The notes under the pieces were generated by a model. It worked only from the letters and a program-made list of their open reading frames with translations. It had not been told where the DNA came from and searched no databases. A program made the position numbers and the translations under genes. A stretch of DNA of 64,000 nt, from NCBI RefSeq assembly GCF_000143415.4, contig NW_003314269.1, forward strand, positions 148,401 through 212,400. The letters run 5' to 3'. The number at the start of each line of letters is the position of its first letter. Within the stretch, counting starts at the first letter, position 1. Below, in pieces: positions 54,180 to 64,000 of this stretch. The stretch is from Selaginella moellendorffii (lineage: Eukaryota; Streptophyta; Lycopodiopsida; Selaginellales; Selaginellaceae).

Positions 54180-56525
54180 TTTATTTAAATTTTTCTGAAA
54201 TAATTAAAACTAAAGTTCTTATATAAAGAAAAATATAGTTAATATCGTCCTATCGTATATATCTGTAAAGAAAAAACTTTTATTATTTTTAGCTTCTGGT
54301 AGTGCTTTTAGCTTTAGGTTGTGTAATTTTTGTTTTGTTTGAAGCTCATTTATAACATAATTAAAGAATTGGTAATATGAATGGGTTGGAATTATATTAT
54401 CCATTAAACTACAACATTAAATATTTTTTTATTTCATAATTTAATTTTGTATAAATTCTTAAATATATACAGTCCAATCTTTGTTTTAATTTATTTAATA
54501 GATAATTTAGTGACTTCAAATCGAATGACACATGTTCTTGAAATGGTAGCTTGGGCAATCTTTAATAAATATTGGAACAACCTAAGGTATTAAAGGTGTA
54601 CTTAGAGGACAAGTCAGCATTCTCATATGGCAGAAAGATAATAAATACTAGAATAATAATCAAAATAAAACTTAACTATGCTCAAGATTTTTCATATGTC
54701 CATAATACTACTTCTAGGTAAAGTTAATTAAGAAAACTGACACTGGCAAAAACGAGGCAATACAAATATTGATCATTAAAAGGTCATGAGGGCCCTTGAT
54801 AATCATCTTCTTCCTTTTTCTCCTTCTTTTTCTCCTCTCTCTAATTCTATTATAGGTTGTAATGACCTAGAATGTCATGATTATTGTAAACAGTGATAAT
54901 ATGGGGAGATCAAGAAAATGACATCATCAAAGGGATTTATATAAATAAAGGATTTTGGCAACAATGTAGTGAAAGGTAATTCAATAAAGCTCATTATCAG
55001 GCCCTTATGAACAATAAGTATTAGTTAGTTTTTATCTTCATCAATTTCTTTTTTGTTTAAGTGATTACAAAGAAGTTCAGGTCTAGACCAGTTCACTTGT
55101 TGTTGGTGTCATTTTAACTGAATTCCTAGGTGGTGTCATTGACATGTTGTGGCTTTTTTAGTCTAATTTCATCATATAGAAAGTTTAATACTCTAGTGCC
55201 ATCAAACTTGACTTATTACCTAATACCTATCTGTGGGTGATAAACTGTGCTGAATTTCAACTTGGTGCGATACTGTTCCAGAAGAGTTTTCCAAAACCTA
55301 CTAGTGAAGATGAATGCTGTCGCCATACTCTTTGCTGAGCTTTTCAAACAGTGTTGGGGTTACTTATTTGGCATTATTTTGTTAGAGGTTATATCTTGGA
55401 TGAAAAATACTTATTTGTTTGCTGATTAGTTTTTATCCTGTTATCTAGTGGAAATGTTAAAAATATTCTTATAGTATTATTGTTTTCTGGTTGAGATTAT
55501 CTTTTTGGTTTGCTTAAGTGGGTGGTAGTGGATATACCTAGAATATTTTTGGATATTGTAGAATATTCTATCAGCTAATTGTTGTTATTCATTTGGATTA
55601 ATCATGTATTTATAATTTATAAACTTTCCTAAACACTTCCTAGTATATTCTAGTTTATTCTACCATCTAACTTTTAATATTCAATAAGATTATTGTTGTG
55701 TTTATAAATTATCAACATATTTATAATATAATTTTTTATTAATTAAATTAATAAATAGGAATAACACTAATACTAAGCAAACCAAACATTGCTACATGCA
55801 ATGCATAGCAAATGTTTTTAGCATAGTGTTGATAATTAAACCATTCATGCTCCATAAGCATCAACATAATTTATGATGTTGGGTGTGTTAAGAGTTATTC
55901 AATGTTCTTTTGCTATGAGTTCTGTTTTCCTTTTTGTGTTGGTTGAATTTGTCTTTAATTTCTTAGGCCATATGTTATTGTCTTCATTTATGTCTTTATT
56001 CTCTATAGTAATAAACATACAAGTATACATATGTGTTCTTAGAATGGGATAAGGCTAGCATGAGGAACCAATCTATCTTTTAAAGATGTAAAAACACTTC
56101 AAAATTTAGACAACTCAATTAACTTTGTTAGAAATATATATCACAATATATAAAATTGTTTACAATCCACTTATGCCCAACTAAGAAACATGAGAGTCTA
56201 TTTACATGAATGCAATGTTCCTCCCCCTCTTTAGTCCCTTAATCTTACTCATTTTTTCAGAGGTGGTCCACCCTACTACAAATGGCCTCTAAGCATGGAG
56301 AAACACACAAATCTAAAAGAACAAGAACACTTATATTACCTAATTTTACTTCTTACAAGCTTGCTAAGATTTAGAATGGCAATCCACGATAGTGTTGGCA
56401 TGTTTGATAAATAGACTAACTTCCCACGTAGCTGGGCATGACAAGCAAATAAGGACATGTTTAAGATTCAGCATTATTCAACTAATTGCCAGGATCAACT
56501 TAACAGAAGCATCTTAAACTTACTA
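54180..56525. other. AT-rich island without recognised genes
   Basis: No supported coding sequence; the few open frames are short and composition-driven. About 55560-55790 repeats the AT-rich family seen at 360-925. The boundary back to gene-type composition is at about 56500. Confidence 0.55.
55560..55790. repeat. AT-rich dispersed repeat, copy 2
   Basis: Ordered similarity to 360-925: TTTATAATTTATAAACTTTC, then 'taccatct' and 'caataagatta', then 'ttataaattatcaacatatttata' and 'aattaaattaataaatag' with 'aataacactaatact'. Type unknown. Confidence 0.5.
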
Positions 56526-57023
56526 TCAGAACTGGACAGACAGAAGAAACGTTCGGATTCTTTGCAAAAGCTCTGCCTTGACATCATCTGGAACCAAAGC
56601 TGAAACAAAAACGGAGAGTATGATTTACAAAACCAAAGAACTCGGACGTGTTACCTCGTCCTTTAGGAGTGATAGCCCGGACAAGCTCGTCAATTGTTAC
56701 GTTTGATCTTCCTCTCTTCCGAGTGAATGCTCTGTAAGAGGGAAAGAGAATGGACAAGAGGAAAAGGGACTGGGAAATCTACCGGCACTGTGCTTTTAAT
56801 TCGTCTTTCCATCCACACTCGATCAATCTCTCTCGCAAAAGATCCTTGAGCTTCTCCTTTTCCCCGCTCTCGACGAGCTACTTTCGCTGTTCTTATTAAA
56901 AGAGAAAAGGAGGACAATTCCTTCTACCTTAAGATTGATCGCTTCCTGCAGCGACGGCTCGTCGCGCTTGTGCAGATCTTCGCCGGGACGATGGAGCGAA
57001 GCTCTCCTGCATTCCAATTCCAT
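56526..57023 (-). CDS. ENY2: ENY2/SUS1, SAGA deubiquitination module and TREX-2 subunit
   Basis: Four exons from ATG 57023. The first encodes 32 residues ([20 protein letters not shown]...). The second starts [20 protein letters not shown] and continues [11 protein letters not shown]; the third gives [16 protein letters not shown]; the last [20 protein letters not shown]. These are the classic ENY2 blocks (E-R-L-x-E-C-G-W, T-x-x-x-L-x-x-x-I-T-P-x-G-R, V-P-x-x-V-K-x-E-L-L). The helical protein bridges histone H2B deubiquitination and mRNA export in the nucleus. The second acceptor is AAAGTAG; using the AG 9 bases upstream would hit a stop. Divergent from AK6 (294 bp between starts). Confidence 0.9.
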
Positions 57024-57119
57024 GCCATTACAGGATCAATCCCACAAAACAGAGCAAACAAACGCGCCATACATTTTTGCCCACAAACCCTATTTTACTT
57101 TAAAAAGAGGGCTGCAAAA

Positions 57120-57190
57120 GCCCTAAAATCTCGTGATGCGTCCAAGAAAAATGTGCGATTTGATCAAGGAGAAAATGGATGCCATGTGAA
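57120..57190 (+). repeat. Partial internal copy of the AK6 5' end
   Basis: CCCTAAAATCTCGTGATG at 57121 is identical to the stretch that includes the AK6 start at 57304-57320. It is followed by TGTGCGATTTGATCAAGGAG (about 57149), nearly identical to 57426-57447 inside AK6 exon 1. About 85 nt of the intervening coding sequence is missing. Confidence 0.7.
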
Positions 57191-57308
57191 GATAGGTTTT
57201 AGATGAGATTACAAAATATATGTATCCAAAATCATTTGAGAAAAAAATATTGCTGGCAAATTTTAGTGTGATTAGTCAAACTATATTTTACTCCTGGGCT
57301 AGCCCTAA

Positions 57309-58067
<759 letters not shown>

Positions 58068-58293
58068 CTAACTACTAGCTACCAGGTCTGGATGGATAGT
58101 TAGGTGGTAGTCAGTTAAGCTCGCTACGTGGTCAGTCGCGAGTGGTTGCAGGGCCTTGGTTAGGCTAAGAGTGTCATACGGTTAGGAAGAGTGACAGTTC
58201 TAGGCAGTCGGCAACTAGAAAGATAGCGAGAGAGTTACACAGTGAAGTTCCAGGGAAAGCAGCGAAGAAGTTTGTAAAGCTCGAGAGCTCGAT

Positions 58294-59130
58294 CAATGAG
58301 CATGGCCGAGGAGGGCAGTGCGAGCAAGTATGTGCGGCTTCAAGGATTCCATGGCAAGTACTTGTGGGCCGAGGACGACTTTGTGACGGTCTCTCAAGAC
58401 AGAGATGGGACGAGTACGATGGCTTCGCTGTGGAGAGTCGAGCAAGTCGGGCACAGCCAGCGCCTGAGGCTCAAGAGCTGCTACGATTGCTACCTCACTG
58501 CGTCGGACATTCCTTGCCTGGGGGGAGCTACAGGGAAGAAAGTGCTGCAAACGAGGCCGTCGAAGCTGGACTGCGCGGTCGAGTGGGAGCTTGTCGTGGT
58601 GGACGAGATTACTGTGAAGCTGAGAGTGGAGCACAGTGGAAACTTTCTTCAGGCCAACAGCTGCTTGCCGCCGTGGAGGAGCTCTGTGACACACGATTGC
58701 TTCTGTCCGGAGTGGAGCTTGTGGAAAGTCGAGGTTGTGGACTCGCCTCCATCGAAACTCCAGGTAGAGAAAAACTCTTCTCGCTTTGATCCTTGCTCTT
58801 GGACAGGTTTCTTCGCTGCCGAAAATGCCGCCGCTCTACGACGGACGCATCGTCTTCTACATGGTGGCCGAGGCGGAGTCGGAGGTGAGCGACGCGTCGC
58901 ACTGGCACTACGTGTTCTTCCGGGGCCGGAGCCCGGACAAGCTCGCAAAGAAGCTCCGCAAGGAGATCGACGTGGTGGACGACAAGAGCTTCGCGGTTTG
59001 TATCCGGCACCCGGCCAACAGTAGCAAGCTCTATCCGCTCCACTTGGAACTGCCTCCAGGTACCTCTCCCATTTATCTCGTTGTTCTCAAGTCGTCATCT
59101 TCGTCCTCGAGATCTCTAAGGTCCGGTTAA
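58294..59130 (+). CDS. DUF569 / fascin-like beta-trefoil protein
   Basis: Exon 1 (58294 or the ATG at 58300, to 58764) encodes an actin-crosslinking/fascin-like trefoil with YVRLQGFHGKYLWAEDDFVT, ASLWRVEQVGHSQRLRLKSC and LRVEHSGNFLQANSCLPPWR. Exon 2 (from about 58807) holds the second DUF569 module: LYDGRIVFYMVAEAESEVSD, HYVFFRGRSPDKLAKKLRKE and SFAVCIRHPANSSKLYPLHL. The frame may stop at 59130 by read-through or splice at 59060 to a third exon (from 59177) in frame GKKFLQSDG that ends about 59290. Function is unknown in plants; members are intracellular. Confidence 0.75.
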
Positions 59131-59197
59131 TCCTTTCCGAGTATTTATAGCGGAGGGTTTTCTTTGTCTCTTCAAGGAAAGAAGTTCTTGCAAAGTG

Positions 59198-59332
59198 ATG
59201 GGCTGGTTCATGGATCTTCTCGTTTGTGTGGCCGTGGCGTGCGTTTGCGCTTGCTGTGCCAAGGGGTGGAGCAAAGAACACCATCACGGTGATCATCACC
59301 ATCACAGTGACCACCACCACCACCACCACTGA
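59198..59332 (+). CDS. 44-residue Cys-rich, His-tailed microprotein candidate
   Basis: ATG at 59198 opens MGWFMDLLVCVAVACVCACC, a short hydrophobic helix with four Cys, followed by KGWSKE and a tail of His clusters (HHH, HHHH, HHHHHH) directly before the stop. It lies in a different frame from the possible third exon of the DUF569 gene. Membrane anchoring plus soft-metal ligands suggests metal binding. It could be a chance reading of a CAC/CAT repeat. Confidence 0.35.
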   Translation: MGWFMDLLVCVAVACVCACCAKGWSKEHHHGDHHHHSDHHHHHH

Positions 59333-59632
59333 GGAGAAAAAGGACGAAGACGATCTTAATAATGTTTAATTATGACTAGTTAATGTCATTAGCATCGATC
59401 CAGGGATTAGCACGGATACCGTCGATCCTCATCCACGGCCCCCTGTGCTTATAAATTCCTCTTGCCCTTATTTTCCAGAAGCTTGTGCCCTAATCCTCCG
59501 CGACGACGAGGAGGGCGAGAGAGCGCCTCTATCGAAGGCGCGCGGCGTGAGATCTCTCCCTGATTCTCGAGGTGAGCCAGCCGCTAGCAGCAACGCTACC
59601 AGCGCCAGCGCCAGGCGCGCGCGCGAGCGAGG

Positions 59633-61006
59633 ATGCAGAAGACGGTGTGCCCGGATTGCCGGCGCGAGGTGGACATCGTCGTGGATCATGCCGCGGGGGA
59701 TACGGTGTGCATGGAGTGCGGCCTGGTGCTAGAGGCGCATTTCATCGACGAGAGCTCCGAGTGGCGGACCTTTTCGGACGATTCCGGCTCCAATGACCCC
59801 GTTCGTGTCGGTGGCCCTTCGAATCCCCTTCTCACGGATGGGGGCCTTTCTACCACCATCTCCAGGGGGAATGGTTCGCAGGGCGACTATGCCGCCCTCG
59901 GCAAGTGGCAAAACCATGGAACCAACCCCGACCGGGCGCTCCTCCTCGCTTTCAAGACGATAGGCACCATGGCTGATCGGTAAAACTTGCTTTTTTAGCT
60001 CGGACAATCTCTTGACTGGAAGTTTTGTGTTTTGTTTTGCAGCTTGGGATTGGTATCCACAATTAAGGTGTGATTTTGTTTGAGATCTTTTGCGTTTGCC
60101 TGCCTGTTTGAGAAAGTACCCGAGTCGTGTTGTTGTTGTGTTGCTGCGAGTTTTTTGGTCTTTGTCCTAGTCTTTGGAGACTAGCCGTTTCTTTCCGGGC
60201 TCACGCACAGAACGTCCTTGTTATGAAGGATCGTGCTGATGAGATTTACAAAAAAGTGGAGGATATGAAATCCATAAGGGGACGGAGTCAGGATGCTATC
60301 TTGGCTGCTTGCTTATACATTGCTTGTAGACAAGAGGATAAACCGCGAACGTTCAAAGGTATGGTGTGCTCTTTTTTTCCTCTTGTTCTTTGCCATTGAC
60401 GGGGCTTTTGTTTCCGCAGAAATTCACTCTGTTGCCAATGGTGCCACGAAAAAGGAGATTGGACGGGCCACAAATTTTATTGTCAAGCGTCTGGAGGAAG
60501 AGATGGGAAAATCGATGTCCATGGGTTCCATTCACGCTGGCGACTTTTTGGTAAGCATCAAAAGCTCGTTATGCTGACGATGGACGTTTACACTCCTTGT
60601 TGCAGAGGCGTTTTTGCTCGCACTTGGGAATGACCAACCAAGCCGTGCGAGCAGCAACCGATACAGTGAAGAAGGTGGAGGAGCTCGACATAAGGTAGAT
60701 GGCATTTTGGATCAAGTTTTGGATTCAGTCATTCTTGCAGGAAGAGTCCGATTTCGATCGCTGCCGCTGCGATTTACATGATATCTCAGGTATCGGAGGA
60801 CAAGAAGCCTCTAAAAGGTAACGTTTCTCGCTTTGTCTTGGTGGTCGTCACATTGCTTCTTTCCGACTACAGAGATATCGCGAGTGGCTGGCGTGGCCGA
60901 GGCTACGATCAAGAATTCCTTCAACTATTTGCGGCCCCATGCCACACGCCTGGTGCCCGATTGGTACTGCAAGCCGGAAGATGTCAAGCGCTTCCTCGCA
61001 CAGTGA
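59633..61006 (+). CDS. TFIIB: General transcription factor TFIIB
   Basis: Seven exons starting [20 protein letters not shown]. The N-terminal zinc ribbon is C-x2-C...C-x2-C (CPDC, CMECG), followed by the B-reader/linker ([10 protein letters not shown]). Two cyclin folds follow: [59 protein letters not shown], then [54 protein letters not shown] and [12 protein letters not shown] near the C-terminus. TFIIB bridges TBP and RNA polymerase II at promoters. All expected domains are complete. Confidence 0.93.
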
Positions 61007-61424
61007 CGAGCACAGACAAGAGCCTGCACGACACTCTTCCTCCAAACGAGCAAAGGCTGCTGCTGTGAGAATAAACCGATTGTTCTCGGGTTGGAAAAGG
61101 AAGACCTTTGCGTGCTGCCAAACTATTACATTCTCAGTTCACCGCCAACTATCTATGTATGAATGGATTGAGTCTTTAAAGAGCAATACAGCTTTGACTA
61201 TTTTGTTCTAGGCTTTATAGTCAGCGTAGTGAGACTATGTTGACTTTTTGAAAAGAGTAGTACCAACGCTGACTTGATCTTCCGACTTTGTAGTCAACAA
61301 CGTTGACTTTATTTTGAGAAGAGATAGTTGACTTATCTTATTTTGAGAACATTAGTCAATGGGATGGTCAACAGGGTAGAACAAAAAATGGGGGAAGAGA
61401 AGATCCACTTTGATACACTCCTAC
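61007..61424. other. Convergent intergenic region with TTGAC repeats
   Basis: Holds six TTGAC/GTCAA cores (61240, 61293, 61303, 61328, 61355, 61368). TTGAC is the W-box core, but both flanking genes end here, so a promoter role is unlikely. No gene is seen. Confidence 0.5.
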
Positions 61425-62822
61425 TTAGTAGCCGCGTTGCTGCTGGTACTCCCTCCGCTTGTTTGGATCCCTTAACACCTCGTACGCCTCGGTGATCCTC
61501 ACAAAGTTGGCCTTGGCTTTAGCCTTGTTCCCGGGATCCTGGTGCCTGTCGGGGTGGTGCTTGAGCGCCAGCGCCCGGAACGCCGCCTTGATCTCGCTCT
61601 CGGACGCGCCGGGCTGGAGACCCAGCCTCGCGTAGTAGCCCTTTGGATCCGGATTGCTGCCGCCACCACCATAGCCAGAAGAAGGCTCCTCCTGCCTCTG
61701 GCGAGAGTAATCCGATCGCCGGTATCTAGTCTGCTCTTCGTAAAACCTGCGCTGCCTCGCCTCCTCCCGCCTTGTCTGCTGCTTCCGCGCGAGCTCCTCC
61801 CACATCTCGTAAGCGTTCACGTACTCCTGGCCCCAGTCCCTCCAGACGTGCTGCGCGCTCTCTCTTACTCGCCACCACTCTCGAAACCGGAGCACCAGAA
61901 CCGGGAAGAGCAACGCCACGGTACTGGCGATGGTCGCCGCCACCACGCACGCTCCCAGCGGCACGGAGCCGGACATGTGGTACGCCATCGCCGCGCAGGC
62001 CATGCCGCCACCGATTGCCGCCAGCGGTGCGTGGTAGAGCCTCTGGCCACCGACAGCGGAGCTTCTCGCGCCGTGGACGAACGTCCGCACCATCTCGGTG
62101 AAGTAGGAGCTCTCGAAGATGTAGACGGGTACGTAGATGGGTGCCACCAGCACGCTGTCCATCAGGAAGTCGAGGTTGATCCCTCTCGCGTCCCAAGACC
62201 CCGGGAAGATCCTGAGCAGGAAGTCGCGAGCGTTGGCCTGAGCTTGACGGTACACAGCCGTCTTGGCCAAGTCCAGAGCTGCCTGTGCGTTCATCCGGAA
62301 CTCCTCCAGTCCTCTCACTCCGTCTGGACCCTCCACCATCTCGGGAGTCAGCCTGGTTGCACCGCTGAAACAGCCGACGCATCTCAGCCCGTTGACATAG
62401 GCCCTGCGGTACTCGTAGGAAGCGTATATCTGCATGTCGAGGTCCTCGTTGGGATCATGCCTGCGTTCCCAGGAGGGTCTCTCATTCTTCGAGAAGTAGA
62501 CGAGCTGCCACGATGTGTAAGTCTCCATCCTCTTCGTGGCGAAGTTGTACCTGTGCTTGAGGTAGCCGATTTGAGCGCTGTCGATGGCCACCTTGGCCAC
62601 GGAGCACACTGCCCAGAATGGTAGAAACCTCTCCTTGACGCTCGGGGACAGCGACGGGACGTAGGAGATGACGGAGCTGTGGTAGGCGTCGTAGTCTGAC
62701 CTTGCATCTTCTCGGGAGCGAGTGAAGGGCACGGCACGGAGATGCTCCACCGACGGGCCAGCGCTGGAAGAGATCGATCGCCGGAGCTTCTTGCCTGCGC
62801 AAACCGCCCTAATCAGAAACAT
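61425..62822 (-). CDS. Organellar membrane J-domain protein (C-terminal DnaJ)
   Basis: 465 residues in one exon. The start (MFLIRAVCAGKKLRRSISSS) is an Arg/Ser-rich mitochondrial-type presequence. The middle is a large unrecognised region including two hydrophobic segments (about residues 270-315: GGGMACAAMAYHMSGSVPLG, ACVVAATIASTVALLFPVLV). A charged helix (RREEARQRRFYEEQ) and a C-terminal J domain follow: DPKGYYARLGLQPGASESEI, ALALKHHPDRHQ with HPD, and FVRITEAYEVLRDPNKRREY. It would recruit and stimulate an Hsp70 at a membrane. Its start codon lies only 36 bp from the stop of the upstream same-strand gene. Confidence 0.8.
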   Translation of the reverse strand: MFLIRAVCAGKKLRRSISSSAGPSVEHLRAVPFTRSREDARSDYDAYHSSVISYVPSLSPSVKERFLPFWAVCSVAKVAIDSAQIGYLKHRYNFATKRMETYTSWQLVYFSKNERPSWERRHDPNEDLDMQIYASYEYRRAYVNGLRCVGCFSGATRLTPEMVEGPDGVRGLEEFRMNAQAALDLAKTAVYRQAQANARDFLLRIFPGSWDARGINLDFLMDSVLVAPIYVPVYIFESSYFTEMVRTFVHGARSSAVGGQRLYHAPLAAIGGGMACAAMAYHMSGSVPLGACVVAATIASTVALLFPVLVLRFREWWRVRESAQHVWRDWGQEYVNAYEMWEELARKQQTRREEARQRRFYEEQTRYRRSDYSRQRQEEPSSGYGGGGSNPDPKGYYARLGLQPGASESEIKAAFRALALKHHPDRHQDPGNKAKAKANFVRITEAYEVLRDPNKRREYQQQRGY

Positions 62823-62858
62823 TCCTTTGAGCGAAAGTTTTTTTTTCTTACCCGGCTC

Positions 62859-64000
62859 TCACTCGACTTTGGGTCTTTTAATTTTCAGCTTGAAACCACC
62901 TTCTCCAGGCCTCTGAAGAAAGAAAACCATGAGAAGATCACAAGCAAAGCTTCGATCATACCTTGGTAGCAGTAACTTGTGGTTGTGGTGGTGGTGTACT
63001 CGTTGCTGATGAAGCTTGCACCGGCGGAGCTGACATGTTTGCGTCGCTTATTTCCTGCTTCACTTTGAGGAGAATGCTGGGTTGGCGAACGGCGGTCTCG
63101 CTTTCGTTTACTTGGCTGGCAGGAACAACCGCAACGTCAGAGCCGGGCGATTGATTCTCGTTCTTAGGCTGCTGCTCTGTTCCCTCGCGCTTGTGCCTGT
63201 CCTTGTCCTTCTTGTGTTTCTTATCCTTGTGCTTCTTTTCTTTCTTCTCCTTTCGATCTTTCTTGTCCTTCTTCTCTTTCTTCTCCTTCTTCTTCTCCTT
63301 CTTGTCTTTCCTGTCCTTGTCTTTCTTCTCCTTCCTCTCCTCCTTTTGAGAAGCCTCAGCTACTTGTTCGTCTACAGCTTCGTTTCTCGCAACTGGTGCT
63401 TCCGGAACAGGATTTACGTCGATGACTTCGATGAGATCCTTGAACTGCGAGCTGCCAAGACTGTCGTCAATGTCCATCTTCTCTGGACCGACAAGCACCG
63501 AAGCTTCGGCCGCCTGGCTGCTCGAGCTCGAAGGCTTCGCTGCCTGCGGTTGATCTATCGTACTTGACTTGGCGCTCTTCACACTTTCAGGAGCAGTAGT
63601 CGGAGAAGGCAATTTGAGTAGAGCGTCCGCATTTTGGAAGGTACTGGATTTTAGCCGCAAAGTCAATTTTCCAGCTTTCTGTTGTTCTGGTTCCTTCTTC
63701 GCGGCCTGGATCACACGCACCTTAAGCTTTGAAACATCAACATCATCTTTCTTTCCCGTGGGTGATAATAATACGGGTCCTTTTGGTGGGAGCCTACTCA
63801 CTCGTAGCAACGTTGCAGGCCTGCAATAGACGTCAGCAGTGTAGCACAATTCAACGGGTGAGAAATGCTTACTTTCCCGCGAGAACTTGCAAGATAGAGA
63901 AAATATAATGCCTCAACTTGTGATTCACGGCACATTGTTCACTTTCAAAAAACTCCAGGAGCGACGAGACAGTCGAAGAATCCACAGACGACGTTGACGC
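62859..64000 (-). CDS. C-terminal part of a Lys-rich nuclear protein, possibly TAF2-like (runs off the window)
   Basis: Three or more exons on the minus strand: a partial exon at 64000-63872 (SLLEFFESEQCAVNHKLRHY, FSILQVLAG), a long exon from about 63822 to 62965, and a last short exon ending RPGEGGFKLKIKRPKVE at 62859. The long exon has KLTLRLKSS, Ser-rich stretches, a sumo-like VKQEISD, and a block of about 60 residues made almost only of Lys/Glu/Asp/His. TAF2 proteins of plants end in such Lys-rich tails with a terminal L-K-I-K-x-x-R/K segment, but the diagnostic peptidase-like N-terminal domain lies outside the window. Confidence 0.5.

Noticed and set aside
61542-62624. 360-residue plus-strand frame opposite the J-domain gene
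   Set aside because: Shadow of the GC-rich J-domain coding sequence; the minus frame has a J domain with HPD.

Overview
The window is nuclear DNA of a land plant. It has plastid 13-lipoxygenase-type, NEET, EDS5-type MATE, SIS3-type RING, ATG7, TFIIB and eL28 genes, all split by short introns (mostly about 40-100 nt) and packed densely, often as divergent pairs only 100-300 bp apart. This small-intron, compact style with nested Ty3 elements suggests a lycophyte such as Selaginella. That assignment is inference from recognition of protein families and gene style, not a database match.

Layout. 1-5 kb: AT-rich, decayed repeats, including a heavily mutated Ty3/gypsy pol copy (2105-4838). 4.84-21.23 kb: a second, younger but dead Ty3/gypsy element with short LTRs (about 160-174 bp). 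Its gag/protease part (5.3-7.3 kb) is separated from its RT/RNase H/integrase part (17.2-19.6 kb) by a 9.7-kb insertion with 25-bp terminal inverted repeats (7336-7360 and 17030-17054). A further 1049-bp non-autonomous LTR element (TRIM-like, 19775-20823, TSD AAAGG) sits near its 3' end.

The 9.7-kb TIR-bounded insert is the most unusual part. On the minus strand it carries a many-exon gene for a ParB/sulfiredoxin-like-fold protein with a long disordered tail. On the plus strand it carries a Cys-rich transposase-like gene. About 18 copies of a near-perfect 22-bp palindrome (arms ATGGCRTGWGG / CCWCAYGCCAT) occur only inside this insert, and most copies in the ParB-like gene lie one per tiny intron (38-54 nt). 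The tail introns are all phase 1, and every exon between them is a multiple of three. This looks like a family of introner-like (transposon-derived) introns within a transposon gene, or a hairpin/binding-site system that uses introns as its home. The gene has three in-frame TGA codons, each one transition from CGA, so this copy is probably decaying.

21.4-64 kb: ordinary gene-rich euchromatin. In order: NEET Fe-S protein (-), ankyrin-AAA CbbX-like ATPase (-), malonyl-CoA decarboxylase (+), plastid lipoxygenase (+), bromodomain protein (-), EDS5-like MATE (-), a convergent pair of PIF/Harbinger-type nuclease (+) and Myb/SANT-like protein with a C-terminal SAM domain (-), WD40 protein (-), an unknown conserved protein (+), rhodanese (-), ribosomal protein eL28 (+), SIS3-like RING ligase (+), unknown helical protein (-), ATG7 (+), glyoxalase-like VOC protein (-). 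An AT-rich island (about 53.2-56.5 kb) holds an intronless B-lectin gene. It is followed by ENY2 (-), AK6 adenylate kinase (+), a DUF569 protein (+) overlapping a His-tailed microORF, TFIIB (+), a C-terminal J-domain protein (-) and the 3' end of a Lys-rich, possibly TAF2-like protein (-) running off the window.
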